Origin: Austwickia sp.
GTDB lineage: Bacteria; Actinomycetota; Actinomycetes; Actinomycetales; Dermatophilaceae
Reading direction: 5' to 3'
NCBI GenBank assembly: GCA_016699675.1
Contig: CP064985.1
Coordinates: forward strand, 3,844,001-3,908,000
DNA length: 64,000 nt
The notes under the pieces are model-generated. The model worked only from the letters and a program-made list of their open reading frames with translations, had not been told where the DNA came from and did not search any database. A program made the position numbers and the translations under genes. Positions 8,910 to 17,607 of this stretch are shown piece by piece; within the stretch, counting starts at the first letter, position 1; each line of letters begins with the position of its first letter.

Positions 8910-10787
8910 TCAGTCCGCGGCGGTCGATACCCCGTCGTCGCGGAACTGCGTGGTGTAGAGGTCGGCGTACAGGCCCCCGGCGGCCAGCAGCTCGGTGTGG
9001 GTGCCCCGTTGCACGACCCGGCCCCCGGCCACGACGAGGATCACGTCCGCGTCCCGGATCGTCGACAGCCGGTGTGCGATGACCAGCGCGGTGCGGCCGG
9101 ATAGGGCCGCGTCGAGGGCCCGCTGCACCGCGGCCTCCGACTCGCTGTCGAGGTGCGCCGTCGCCTCGTCGAGGACGAGCACCCCGGGGCCCTTGAGGAG
9201 GAGCCGGGCGATGGCCAGGCGCTGCTTCTCCCCGCCCGAGAGCCGATGGCCGCGGTCGCCCACGACCGTCGCCAAGCCCTCCGGCAGGCTCGCGACCAGG
9301 TCCCACACCTGCGCGGCCCGCAGCGCGGCCTCCAGCTGCGCCGTGGTGGCGTCGGGGCGGGCGTAGCGCAGGTTCGCCTCGATGGTGTCGTGGAAGAGGT
9401 GCGCCTCCTGCGTCACCACCCCGACACTGCGCCGCAGGCTGGCGAACGAGGCGTCGCGCAGGTCGACGCCCCCGATGCGTACGGCGCCGGTCGTCGGGTC
9501 GTACAGGCGCGAGACCAGCGACGTGATCGTCGTCTTTCCCGCGCCGCTCGGTCCGACGAGAGCCACCAGCTGCCCCGGCGCCACGTCGAAGCTGACGCCG
9601 TGCAGCACGTCGCCACCCCCCGCCCGATCGCCGCTCGCGGTGCCCTCCAGGGAGGCGAGGGAGACCTCGTCGGCGCTCGGGTAGCGGAACGAGACGTCAT
9701 CGAAGGTCACGCCCAGCACGGTGTCCGGCAGCTCGACCGGGTCGGTCCGCTCCGCGACCAACGCGGGCAGGTCCAGCACCTCGAAGACGCGCTCGAACGA
9801 CACCAGGGCCGTGAGGACGTCGACGCGAACGTTGGACAGGGCGATGAGCGGGCTGTAGAGCCGGGCGAGCAGCGCCGTCAGGGCCAGCAGGGTGCCCACC
9901 GTGAGGGTGCCGTCGATGGCCAGGAGGCCGCCGACGCCGTACACCATCGCGGTCGCCAGCGAGGCGAGCAGCGTGAGCAGCACCATGAAGATCGACCGGT
10001 TCATGGCGATCCGCACGCCGATGTCGCGGACGGCGCCGGCCCGCTCGCCGTACTCCTGCGCCTCCTGCTCCGGCCTCCCGAACAGCTTCACGAGCAGGGC
10101 ACCGGCGACGTTGAAGCGCTCGGTCATCCGGCTGGCGAGGTCGGCGTTGAGGTTCATCGACTGCCGGGTCAGCTCGGACAGTTTGGCGCCCATCCGCCGC
10201 GCGGGAATGAGGAAGAGCGGAAACAGCAGGACCGCGGCCAGCGTCAGCGGCCAGGACAGCGCCGCCATCGTCGCCACGATCACCGCCAGCGTGACCGCGT
10301 TGCTCACGACGCCCGACAGCGTCGAGGTGAACGCCTGCTGCGCGCCGATGACGTCGGTGTTGAGCCGGGAGACGAGCGCCCCCGTCTGCGCCCTGGTGAA
10401 GAAGGCGATGGGCTGGGCCGAGACGTGCTCGAAGACCTCGGTGCGCAGCCGGTAGATCAGCCCCTCGCCGATCGTCGAGGAACACCAGCGCTGGGCGACG
10501 GTGAGCACCGCCCCCGCGACGGCGAGAAGGGCGACGACGAGCGAGAGCCGTACGACGAGGCCGGCGTCGCGCCCCATCACCCCCTGATCGACAATCGACT
10601 TCAGCAGCAGCGGCGGCGCGGCCACGAGCGCGGAGTCGGCCACGACCAGGACGAGGAACAGCAGGATGCGGGCACGGAACTCGCCGGCGTAGCCCAGCAC
10701 GCGGCGGACCGTGCCCTCCTGCAGCCGCTGACCCGACATGCGGTCCTTGGTCAGGGACCGCATCGTCATGAACGGCGAGTGCGTCAC
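8910..10787 (-). CDS. ABC exporter, fused permease and ATPase
   Basis: A 625-residue half-transporter of the type IV (multidrug/lipid) exporter class. Six membrane helices lie in roughly residues 35-330, including the SRLNTDV coupling region. The nucleotide-binding domain has Walker A GPSGAGKTT, the signature LSGGEKQR and Walker B VLVLDEAT, followed by the H-loop AHRLST. It would work as a homodimer or heterodimer in the plasma membrane; the substrate cannot be told. Its start overlaps the stop of the enoyl-CoA hydratase gene by 4 bp (ATGA), so the two are cotranscribed. The initiator could also be the ATG of MRSLTKD a few codons later. Confidence 0.9.
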   Translation of the reverse strand: MTHSPFMTMRSLTKDRMSGQRLQEGTVRRVLGYAGEFRARILLFLVLVVADSALVAAPPLLLKSIVDQGVMGRDAGLVVRLSLVVALLAVAGAVLTVAQRWCSSTIGEGLIYRLRTEVFEHVSAQPIAFFTRAQTGALVSRLNTDVIGAQQAFTSTLSGVVSNAVTLAVIVATMAALSWPLTLAAVLLFPLFLIPARRMGAKLSELTRQSMNLNADLASRMTERFNVAGALLVKLFGRPEQEAQEYGERAGAVRDIGVRIAMNRSIFMVLLTLLASLATAMVYGVGGLLAIDGTLTVGTLLALTALLARLYSPLIALSNVRVDVLTALVSFERVFEVLDLPALVAERTDPVELPDTVLGVTFDDVSFRYPSADEVSLASLEGTASGDRAGGGDVLHGVSFDVAPGQLVALVGPSGAGKTTITSLVSRLYDPTTGAVRIGGVDLRDASFASLRRSVGVVTQEAHLFHDTIEANLRYARPDATTAQLEAALRAAQVWDLVASLPEGLATVVGDRGHRLSGGEKQRLAIARLLLKGPGVLVLDEATAHLDSESEAAVQRALDAALSGRTALVIAHRLSTIRDADVILVVAGGRVVQRGTHTELLAAGGLYADLYTTQFRDDGVSTAAD

Positions 10788-11620
10788 CCGTCGCGCTCGG
10801 TTCGCGCGTCCCGCGCGGCGTACGCGCGCGCCATCCCGCCGATGAGGACCGTCTGGGCGGACCTCTCGGCGGCCAGCTGCTCGCTGCGCGACGCGCGCCG
10901 GGCGTTCGCGAGGAGGAGCTTGGTGGCGGTCGCCGCCGCGGGGGGTGCCTCAAGCAGCGCGGCCACGACGTCGGCCGTGGCGGCGGCGAGCTCCGCCACG
11001 GGGACGGCCAGGTTCGCCAGCCCGGTGGCGACGGCCTCCTGCGCCTCCATCGTGCGCGAGGTCACGCAGAGCTCGAGCGCCCGCGCATAGCCCAGGATCT
11101 CTACCAGCACCGACGTACCGCCCAGATCCGGCACCAGCCCAAGGCTCGTCTCCGCCATGCGGAACTTGACGTCGTCGGCGACGATCCGCAGGTCGGCGCC
11201 GAGGGCGAGCTGGAATCCGGCGCCCACGGCGTGGCCCTGGACCGCGGCGACCACGATGGCCTTCGCGTCGCGCCACAGCGTGAAGGCCTCCTGGTAGTGG
11301 CCGATGGTCGTGGCCGCGCCGTCCGGGTCGGCGACGCACATGCCGATGAGGTCGGGTTCTCCGTCCACCCCGCCCGGGGCGAGCATCGCGCGGTCGAGGC
11401 CCGCCGAAAAGGTGGGTCCGGTCCCGCGCAGGACGACCACCCGTACGTCGTCCGGGAGCGTGCGGGCCACCTCGGCCAGGGCGAGCCACAGCGAGGGGGT
11501 CTGCGCGTTCCGGCGGGTCGGGTTGTCCAGGCTCACGTGCAGGACGGGGCCCTCCCGGCGTACGGAAAGGTGCGGGTGGGGGCGGGTTTCGGCGGCTGCG
11601 GAGGTCGGTTGCTCGGTCAC
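10784..11620 (-). CDS. Enoyl-CoA hydratase/isomerase family protein
   Basis: A 278-residue crotonase-fold protein. The oxyanion-hole elements are present: FSAGLDRAM and GHAVGAGFQLALGADLR, followed by MAETSLGLVPDLGG. In place of one canonical catalytic glutamate the sequence reads DLGGTS. Hydratase, isomerase or thioesterase-like activity is therefore possible, and the substrate is unknown. It is the first gene of a two-gene operon with the ABC exporter (4-bp overlap). No other beta-oxidation genes adjoin, though an acyl-CoA ligase lies 3 kb away on the same strand. Confidence 0.85.
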   Translation of the reverse strand: MTEQPTSAAAETRPHPHLSVRREGPVLHVSLDNPTRRNAQTPSLWLALAEVARTLPDDVRVVVLRGTGPTFSAGLDRAMLAPGGVDGEPDLIGMCVADPDGAATTIGHYQEAFTLWRDAKAIVVAAVQGHAVGAGFQLALGADLRIVADDVKFRMAETSLGLVPDLGGTSVLVEILGYARALELCVTSRTMEAQEAVATGLANLAVPVAELAAATADVVAALLEAPPAAATATKLLLANARRASRSEQLAAERSAQTVLIGGMARAYAARDARTERDG

Positions 11621-11719
11621 GGTACGAGCCTAAGTCCGACGGACGCCCTCCTCCTCCCGACTGCCGCCCGTTGTCCGCGACGTGCCCCACACCCAGGGCG
11701 GGGTTCGAGGAGCCGAGGC

Positions 11720-13318
11720 CTAGGCCAAGGCGATGAGGTCGAGGTAGTCCTCGTTCCACAGGTCCTCGACGCCGTCCGGGAGCAGCAGCACGCGCTCGGG
11801 TTCCAGGGCGGCGACGGCGCCCTCGTCGTGGCTGACCAGGACCACCGCGCCGGCAAAGCTGCGCAACGCCCCGAGGATCTCCTCGCGGCTGGCCGGATCG
11901 AGGTTGTTGGTCGGCTCATCGAGCAGCAAGACGTTGGCGCTGCTCACCACCAGGGTCGCCAGGGACAGTCGCGTCTTCTCCCCGCCGGAGAGCACCGCCG
12001 CGGGCTTGTCGACGTCGTCGCCGGAGAAGAGGAAGCTGCCGAGGATCTTGCGGACGTCGGTCTCGCCGAGATCCGGAGCGGCCGTCTTCATGTTCTCCAG
12101 GACGGTGCGCTCGACGTCGAGGTTCTCGTGCTCCTGGGCGTAGTAGCCGACCTTCAGACCGTGCCCCGGCTCGACCGCCCCGGTGTCCGGGGCGTCCAGG
12201 CCGGCGAGGATCCGCAGCAGGGTCGTCTTGCCGGCGCCGTTGAGCCCGAGCACCACGACCTTGCTGCCCCGGTCGATGGCCAGGTCCACGTCGGTGAAGA
12301 CCTCGAGCGAGCCATAGCTGCGGGACAGCCCGCTCGCGCGCAGCGGGGTCTTCCCGCACGGCGCCGGGTCCGGAAACCGGAGCTTGGCCACCTTGTCGTG
12401 CGCCCGCTCGCCCTCGACGCCGGCGAGGAGCCGTTCCGCCCGGCGGGCCATGTTCTGGGCGGCGGTCGCCTTGGTGGCCTTGGCCCGCATCTTGTCGGCC
12501 TGCGCCATGAGCGCCGAGGCCTTCTTCTCGGCGTTGGCGCGCTCCCGCTTGCGGCGCTTCTCGTCGGTCTCGCGCTGCTGCAGGTAGGTCTTCCAGCCGA
12601 CGTTGTACTGGTCCAGCTCAGAGCGGTTCGCGTCCAGGTGGTAGACCTTGTTGACCACCTCGTCGAGCAGCGCCACGTCGTGACTGATGACGAGGAGCCC
12701 GCCCTTGTAGACCTTCAGATGGTCCCGGAGCCAGGCGATCGAGTCGGCGTCCAGGTGGTTCGTGGGCTCGTCGAGCAACAGGGTCGGTGCGCCCGAGAAG
12801 AGGATCCGGGCCAGCTCGACGCGGCGGCGCTGCCCGCCGGAGAGGGTCTCCAGCTTCTGCCCGAGCACCCGGTCCTCCAGGCCGAGGGCGGCGGCGATGG
12901 TGGCGGCCTCGGACTCGGCGGCGTACCCGCCCGCGGCATCGAAGCGCGCCTGCAGCTTGGGATAGCGGGTCATCGCCTTCTCGTGCGTGTCCGGATCGGC
13001 GCTGGCCATGGCGCCCTCCGTCTCGTGCATGGCCCGGACGATCTCGTCGAGGCCCCGCGCGGCCAGGATCCGGTGCCGGGCCAGGACGTGCATGTCCCCG
13101 TCGCGTGGGTCCTGTGGCAGGTAGCCCACGTCGCCGGTGCGCGACACGCTCCCGGCCGCCGGCGGGTTCCAGCCGGCGAGCACCTTCGTCAGGGTGGTCT
13201 TGCCCGAGCCGTTGCGGCCGACCAGCCCGATCCGGTCGCCGGCGCCCACCCGGAAGGTCGCCTCGCTGAGCAGGAGCCGACTGCCGGCGCGCAGCTCGAT
13301 GCCGGTGGCCGTGATCAC
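11720..13318 (-). CDS. ABC-F family ATPase
   Basis: The 532-residue protein has two ABC ATPase domains in tandem and no membrane helices, which is the ABC-F pattern of ribosome-associated translation factors. Walker A motifs are GRNGSGKTT (about residues 34-42) and GLNGAGKTT. The signatures are LSGGQRRRVELAR and LSGGEKTRLSLA, and the Walker B regions LLLDEPTNHLD and LLLDEPTNNLD both keep the catalytic glutamate. A charged linker rich in Lys and Arg separates the domains (about residues 245-300). The subgroup is not certain, so housekeeping ribosome release or antibiotic protection are both open. Confidence 0.9.
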   Translation of the reverse strand: MITATGIELRAGSRLLLSEATFRVGAGDRIGLVGRNGSGKTTLTKVLAGWNPPAAGSVSRTGDVGYLPQDPRDGDMHVLARHRILAARGLDEIVRAMHETEGAMASADPDTHEKAMTRYPKLQARFDAAGGYAAESEAATIAAALGLEDRVLGQKLETLSGGQRRRVELARILFSGAPTLLLDEPTNHLDADSIAWLRDHLKVYKGGLLVISHDVALLDEVVNKVYHLDANRSELDQYNVGWKTYLQQRETDEKRRKRERANAEKKASALMAQADKMRAKATKATAAQNMARRAERLLAGVEGERAHDKVAKLRFPDPAPCGKTPLRASGLSRSYGSLEVFTDVDLAIDRGSKVVVLGLNGAGKTTLLRILAGLDAPDTGAVEPGHGLKVGYYAQEHENLDVERTVLENMKTAAPDLGETDVRKILGSFLFSGDDVDKPAAVLSGGEKTRLSLATLVVSSANVLLLDEPTNNLDPASREEILGALRSFAGAVVLVSHDEGAVAALEPERVLLLPDGVEDLWNEDYLDLIALA

Positions 13319-13519
13319 GCGGTGCTCCTGTCGTCAAGGTGTGGTCGGCGGCCTTCGCAAGGCGCCGCCGCGCTCCGCCGTACCGGCGGTGGGGCCCCCT
13401 GGTGACGATTCGTCGCGCCGGCACCGCCCCGCCGCGATGCGAGGTGGGGGCCGCCTGGTTACTCTACTGGTCAGGCCCCTGCGCCAGGCACGGGCATTGA
13501 TCGGGAGGGTTGGTCGGAT

Positions 13520-14470
13520 ATGACCTTCAACGACGACGCCCAGCTGGACACCTCGCAGGTCGGCGGTGGCGGCGGTGGGGGCTTCGGTCGTGGGGGCGCT
13601 GTCATCGGCGGTGGCGGAGGCATCCTGGGCATCATCGCGTTGCTCTTGTATCTCTTCACGGGGCTCGGCGGGGGTGGCGACTCCACCTCCCAACCGGAGC
13701 CGGCGCCGCAGCAGCCCGACCAGGCGATGGACCGCTCCTACATGGGCGCGGGCGGCGAGTACAACCAGAACGTGTTCTCCCACTGCAAGACCGGCGCCGA
13801 CGCCAACAAGGACGACAACTGCCTGGTGGTCGGGACCGTCAACAGCGTGCAGGACTACTGGAAGCGCAAGTTCCCGGAGTCCACGAAGAACCAGACGCCG
13901 TACAAGATGACCAAGACCATCCTGTACTCCGGCCAGACCCAGTCGGCCTGCGGCACCGCCTCCAACCAGGTGGGCCCGTTCTACTGCCCGCTCGACAAGC
14001 AGGTCTTCATCGACGCGAGCTTCTTCAAGCTGCTCTCCAGCCGGTTCGGCGCGGACAGGGGTGCGTTCGCGAAGGAGTACGTCGTCGCGCACGAATACGG
14101 CCACGCCGTGCAGGACCAGCTCGGCGTCCTCGACGAGGCCCAGAAGGACCCGCAGGGCCCGGCCAGCGGCGGCGTACGCGTCGAGCTCATGGCCGATTGC
14201 TTCGCCGGTATGTGGGCCAAGGACGCGAGCACGACCAAGGACAAGAACGGCAACACGCTGCTCAAGCCCTTGACCCAGCAGGACATCCAGTCGGCGCTGT
14301 CTGCGGCCACCGCCGTCGGCGACGACACCATCCAGAAGAAGACGCAGGGTCGGGTCTCGCCGGAGAACTTCACCCACGGCACCGCCGAGCAGCGGATGCG
14401 CTGGTTCATGAACGGCTACAACAACCAGAACATCAACAGCTGCAACACGCTGCGGGCGACTCAGCTCTGA
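13520..14470 (+). CDS. Membrane-anchored neutral zinc metallopeptidase, YpfJ family
   Basis: The 316-residue protein belongs to the Zn-peptidase family PF04228. A Gly-rich cytoplasmic N-terminus precedes a single membrane helix at about residues 37-52 (ILGIIALLLYLFTG) and an extracellular peptidase domain. The zinc site is VAHEYGHAVQ (HEXXH), and a later ELMADCFAG supplies the third ligand. The C-terminal RMRWFMNGY is typical. The ATG is preceded by GGGAGGG. The family's substrates are unknown. It is divergent from the ABC-F gene, with a 201-bp gap. Confidence 0.9.
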   Translation: MTFNDDAQLDTSQVGGGGGGGFGRGGAVIGGGGGILGIIALLLYLFTGLGGGGDSTSQPEPAPQQPDQAMDRSYMGAGGEYNQNVFSHCKTGADANKDDNCLVVGTVNSVQDYWKRKFPESTKNQTPYKMTKTILYSGQTQSACGTASNQVGPFYCPLDKQVFIDASFFKLLSSRFGADRGAFAKEYVVAHEYGHAVQDQLGVLDEAQKDPQGPASGGVRVELMADCFAGMWAKDASTTKDKNGNTLLKPLTQQDIQSALSAATAVGDDTIQKKTQGRVSPENFTHGTAEQRMRWFMNGYNNQNINSCNTLRATQL

Positions 14471-14502
14471 CGCGCCGCACGCACTGACGCCCTCTTTCCC
14501 GC

Positions 14503-14533
14503 ACTGGCGCCCCACTTCAAGCGGGGCGCCAGT
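14503..14533. terminator. Terminator hairpin after the YpfJ-type gene
   Basis: An 11-bp perfect inverted repeat, ACTGGCGCCCC (14503-14513) and GGGGCGCCAGT (14523-14533), has a 9-nt loop. It lies 33 bp past the stop and faces the convergent acyl-CoA ligase gene. Confidence 0.7.
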
Positions 14534-14538
14534 TGGGC

Positions 14539-14630
14539 AAAGAGGGCGCCAGTCGCGTACCGGGCCTGACTCAGCCCCAGAGGGCGGCATCCGCCAGCCC
14601 TACTCCGCCGAAAGAGGGCGCCAGTCGCGT
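14539..14630. repeat. Short direct repeat pair in the convergent gap
   Basis: The 20-mer AAAGAGGGCGCCAGTCGCGT occurs at 14539-14558 and again at 14611-14630, 72 bp apart. The reverse-complement sense of its first half is also echoed just upstream in the terminator arms (GCGCCAGT). It may be a duplicated half-terminator. Confidence 0.6.
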
Positions 14631-14651
14631 GCCCGGCCCAGGGGTCGGGCG

Positions 14652-16142
14652 TCAGCCCCCAACGGCCGGTCGGGGCAGCTCCCGCTTGAGGATCTTCCCG
14701 GTCGCGCCCTTGGGAAGGGCCTCAATGACGTGAATCGCGCGCGGGTACTTGTACGCCGCCAGCCGCTCCTTCGCGTACTCCGTCAGCTCCTCGGCCGTCG
14801 CGGAGGCGCCCTCGTTCAGCACGACGTACGCTGCGACCTCCTCGCCCAGCCGCTCGTCCGGGACGCCGACGACGGCGACCTCGAGGACCGCGGGGTGGGT
14901 GTAGAGGACCTCCTCGACCTCCCGGGGATACACGTTGTAGCCGCCGCGGATGATCATGTCCTTGCTGCGGTCGACGATCGAGTAGTAGCCCTCCGCGTCG
15001 CGGGTGGCGAGGTCGCCGGTGTAGAACCAGCCGTCGCGGATGGCGGCGGCGGTCGCGTCGGGCTTGTTCCAATAGCCGCGCATCAGGCAGTCGCCGCGGA
15101 TGACGATCTCGCCGATCTCCCCCTCGGGGGTCTTGCTGCCGTCGTCGCTGTGCAGGTCCATCTCGACGCCCTCGATGGGGGTGCCGATGGAGCCGGGCTT
15201 GCGCTCGGAGTGCGGGTGGTTGAACGAGGCCACCGGCGAGGTCTCAGACAGGCCGTAGCCCTCCAAGATGATGCAGTCGAACGCGGCCTCGAACTTGCGC
15301 ATCAGCTCGACGGGCAGCGACGCGCCGCCCGAGATGCACACCCGCAGCGAGGAGACGTCGGCCTGCACCTGCGGCTGAGCGGCCAGCAGCGCGCCGTACA
15401 TCGTGGGCACCCCCAGGAAGACGGTCGCCTTGTCCCGCTCGATGATCTTCAGCGCCGCGACCGGCTCGAACCGCGGCAGCAGCGTGAGGCAGGCGCCGGT
15501 GGCCACGCAGATGTTCATGGCCGCGGTCATGCCGAACACGTGGAACAGCGGGAGGCAGCCCATGAGGGTGTCCGCATCGGTCACCTCCAGGAGCGTGCGG
15601 GCGGCAACCTCCTGGTTCGAGTTGAGGTTGCGGTGCCGCAGCTCGGCGCCCTTGGGCGAACCGGTCGTCCCGGAGGTGTAGAGCAGCACCGCGGTGTCGT
15701 CGTCGTCGCGGTCGACGACCTCGGTCACCGGCTCGATCGGGGTGCCGAGGAGGGCCGGGACCTGGGTGACCTCGAGGTACTCGACCCCGGCGGCCTCGGC
15801 GCCCGCCGCGGTGTCCGGGTTGGGCAGGCCGATCAGCAGCTTGGCGCCGGCGTCGCGCAGGTAGTACTCGACCTCCCGCGGCTTGAACAGCGGGTTCATC
15901 GGGACGACGACGCAGCCGAGCCGCAGCGCCGCGTAGTAGGCGAGCGGGAACGCGGTGATATTGGGCAGGCTCAGGGCGAGCCGGTCGCCGGGGACGAAGC
16001 CCTTGTCCCGCAGGTGCCCCGCGAAGATCTGCGTGAGGTGCTCGAACTGGGCGAACGTGTAGCGCTGCTCGTCCTGGATCAGCGCGAGCCGATCCGGGTG
16101 CCGGCGCGCCGATTCGACGAGGTTCTGGGCGAGGTTGGTCAC
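14652..16142 (-). CDS. Long-chain fatty acid--CoA ligase (AMP-forming)
   Basis: A 496-residue acyl-adenylate ligase. The phosphate-binding loop is YTSGTTGSPKG, followed by EGYGLSET and the hinge region DGWFYTGD. RSKDMIIRGGYNVYP follows, and the catalytic lysine sits in TGKILKREL near the C-terminus. These are the standard ANL-family motifs, and overall similarity suggests a FadD-type medium or long-chain fatty acid substrate. It stands alone on the minus strand. An inverted repeat containing two copies of GACAGCTGTC lies about 190 bp upstream of the start. Confidence 0.9.
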   Translation of the reverse strand: MTNLAQNLVESARRHPDRLALIQDEQRYTFAQFEHLTQIFAGHLRDKGFVPGDRLALSLPNITAFPLAYYAALRLGCVVVPMNPLFKPREVEYYLRDAGAKLLIGLPNPDTAAGAEAAGVEYLEVTQVPALLGTPIEPVTEVVDRDDDDTAVLLYTSGTTGSPKGAELRHRNLNSNQEVAARTLLEVTDADTLMGCLPLFHVFGMTAAMNICVATGACLTLLPRFEPVAALKIIERDKATVFLGVPTMYGALLAAQPQVQADVSSLRVCISGGASLPVELMRKFEAAFDCIILEGYGLSETSPVASFNHPHSERKPGSIGTPIEGVEMDLHSDDGSKTPEGEIGEIVIRGDCLMRGYWNKPDATAAAIRDGWFYTGDLATRDAEGYYSIVDRSKDMIIRGGYNVYPREVEEVLYTHPAVLEVAVVGVPDERLGEEVAAYVVLNEGASATAEELTEYAKERLAAYKYPRAIHVIEALPKGATGKILKRELPRPAVGG

Positions 16143-16328
16143 GACGGCTCCTGGGCTGTCCGGTGGGGCTAGAGGCGGGTCTCGTCAGGTTACCGGGACG
16201 TACGCCGCGTGACCACGCGTTCCTCGGTGGTTGCCGGTGTCGGCTCCGTTGGGACGTTTGCGCGAGGCAGTGCGGGCGCGTTCCGAGGGGTCGCGGCGGC
16301 GGGAGGTCGCGAGGCTGTACGTCGTGTA

Positions 16329-16390
16329 GACAGCTGTCAGGACACGTTACAGGCGGTGCCCGTGACGGATAACGTGCCCTGACAGCTGTC
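16329..16390. promoter_or_regulatory. Long imperfect hairpin with two palindromic decamers
   Basis: Arms 16329-16349 and 16370-16390 are 21 bp with one mismatch around a 20-nt loop. Each arm contains GACAGCTGTC, which is itself a perfect 10-bp palindrome, next to CACGTTA. It could be the terminator of the alr operon, which ends 24 bp away. It could equally be a two-site operator for the acyl-CoA ligase gene that starts 187 bp further on. Confidence 0.55.
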
Positions 16391-16413
16391 CACGGCCGGC
16401 GGCACGGGGCGAG

Positions 16414-17607
16414 TCAGCCCTCGACGTACGTCCGGGTCACCCGGGGGGCGAGCGCGCAGGTGACCTCGTACGGGATCGTCCCCAGCCACGCGGCCATGTG
16501 CCAGGCGGTGATCTCCTCCGCCCCGTCGCGGCCGAGCAGCGTCACCGCGTCCCCGACCGCGACGTCCGAGCCGGGCCCCAGGTCGACCATGACCTGGTCC
16601 ATGCACACCCGGCCCACCACGGGCAGGCGGCGGCCGCGGATGAGCACCTCACCCCGGTTGGACAGCCGTCGGTTGTAGCCGTCGGCGTACCCCACCGGCA
16701 CCGTCGCGATCCGCGTCGCCGCCGGCGCGACCCACGTCCGCCCGTACCCCACCGTCTCCCCCGCGGGCACGTCCTTGACGAACGACACCCGCGAGCGCCA
16801 CGAGAGCGCCGGCCGGAGCGGGACGGTGCGCGGTACGTCGGGGTCGGGGTAGCTCCCGTAGACCATGATCCCCGGGCGGACCAGGTCGAACCACGACGAC
16901 GGGTGGGCCAAGACACCGCCGGAGTTGGCGGCGTGCGCGATCAGCCGCCGACCCACCACCGACTCGACGGCCTCGCGCGCGGCCGCGAAGCGGGCCACCT
17001 GTCCGGCGGTGAACTCGTCCTCGGCGGGGGTGTCGCTGGCGGGCAGATGGGTGAAGATCCCCTCCAGACGCAGGTCGGGGCACTCGTTCTCGATGAGCGC
17101 GGCGAGCCCGGGAGCCTCGCCGACGTCGCAGCCGATGCGCCGCATGCCCGTGTCGACCTTGAGGTGGACGGCCACCGGCTGGTGGTGGGCTTGGTCGGAC
17201 CCGTCGGCGCGGGAGGCAGCCGCCGCCTGGATGATGCGGGCCGTCGCCGCGTCGGGCACGGTGAGGTCGAGGCCGATGGCCACCGCCGCGGCGGCCTCCT
17301 GCGCGAATACGCCGGACAGCTTGAGGATCGGCAGCGTGATGCCCGCCTGGCGCAGCGCCGCCGCCTCTGGCACGGTCGCCACGCCGAGGCGTTCGGCCAG
17401 GCGAAGGTCCTGCACCATCCGGGCGATCCGCACGGCGCCGTGCCCGTAGCCGTCGGCCTTGATCGCGAGCAGGATCTGCGGGCCGTGGGTTCCGCCGTCA
17501 TCGATGCCGCCGACGTGCGCGCGAATCGCCCGCAAGTTGGCGGCGATCGCGTCGAGGTGGGTCACGGTGTGCGTGGCGTAGTCCAGCGCCTCGTTGTCGT
17601 GATTCAT
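16414..17607 (-). CDS. alr: Alanine racemase
   Basis: A 397-residue fold-type III PLP racemase that interconverts L- and D-alanine, and perhaps other amino acids. The PLP lysine is K50 in AIKADGYGHGA. The second catalytic base lies in the VGYGRTW motif, and the C-terminal domain has VPVGYADG and VCMDQVMVD. The ATG at 17605-17607 overlaps the orr stop by 4 bp, so this gene is the last of the ornithine aminomutase operon. Unlike its upstream neighbours it has no frameshift. If it is the only alr of the cell it would be under selection for peptidoglycan D-Ala even while the operon decays. Other possible substrates are ornithine or lysine. Confidence 0.9.
   Translation of the reverse strand: MNHDNEALDYATHTVTHLDAIAANLRAIRAHVGGIDDGGTHGPQILLAIKADGYGHGAVRIARMVQDLRLAERLGVATVPEAAALRQAGITLPILKLSGVFAQEAAAAVAIGLDLTVPDAATARIIQAAAASRADGSDQAHHQPVAVHLKVDTGMRRIGCDVGEAPGLAALIENECPDLRLEGIFTHLPASDTPAEDEFTAGQVARFAAAREAVESVVGRRLIAHAANSGGVLAHPSSWFDLVRPGIMVYGSYPDPDVPRTVPLRPALSWRSRVSFVKDVPAGETVGYGRTWVAPAATRIATVPVGYADGYNRRLSNRGEVLIRGRRLPVVGRVCMDQVMVDLGPGSDVAVGDAVTLLGRDGAEEITAWHMAAWLGTIPYEVTCALAPRVTRTYVEG

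Noticed and set aside
9153..11090. 645-codon plus-strand frame opposite the ABC exporter
   Set aside because: Antisense shadow: the opposite strand encodes a complete ABC exporter with all motifs. The plus frame has His/Gln/Arg-rich filler and no start signal.
11231..13405. 724-codon plus-strand frame opposite the ABC-F gene
   Set aside because: Antisense shadow of the ABC-F protein. The composition is Val/Gly/Arg/His filler.
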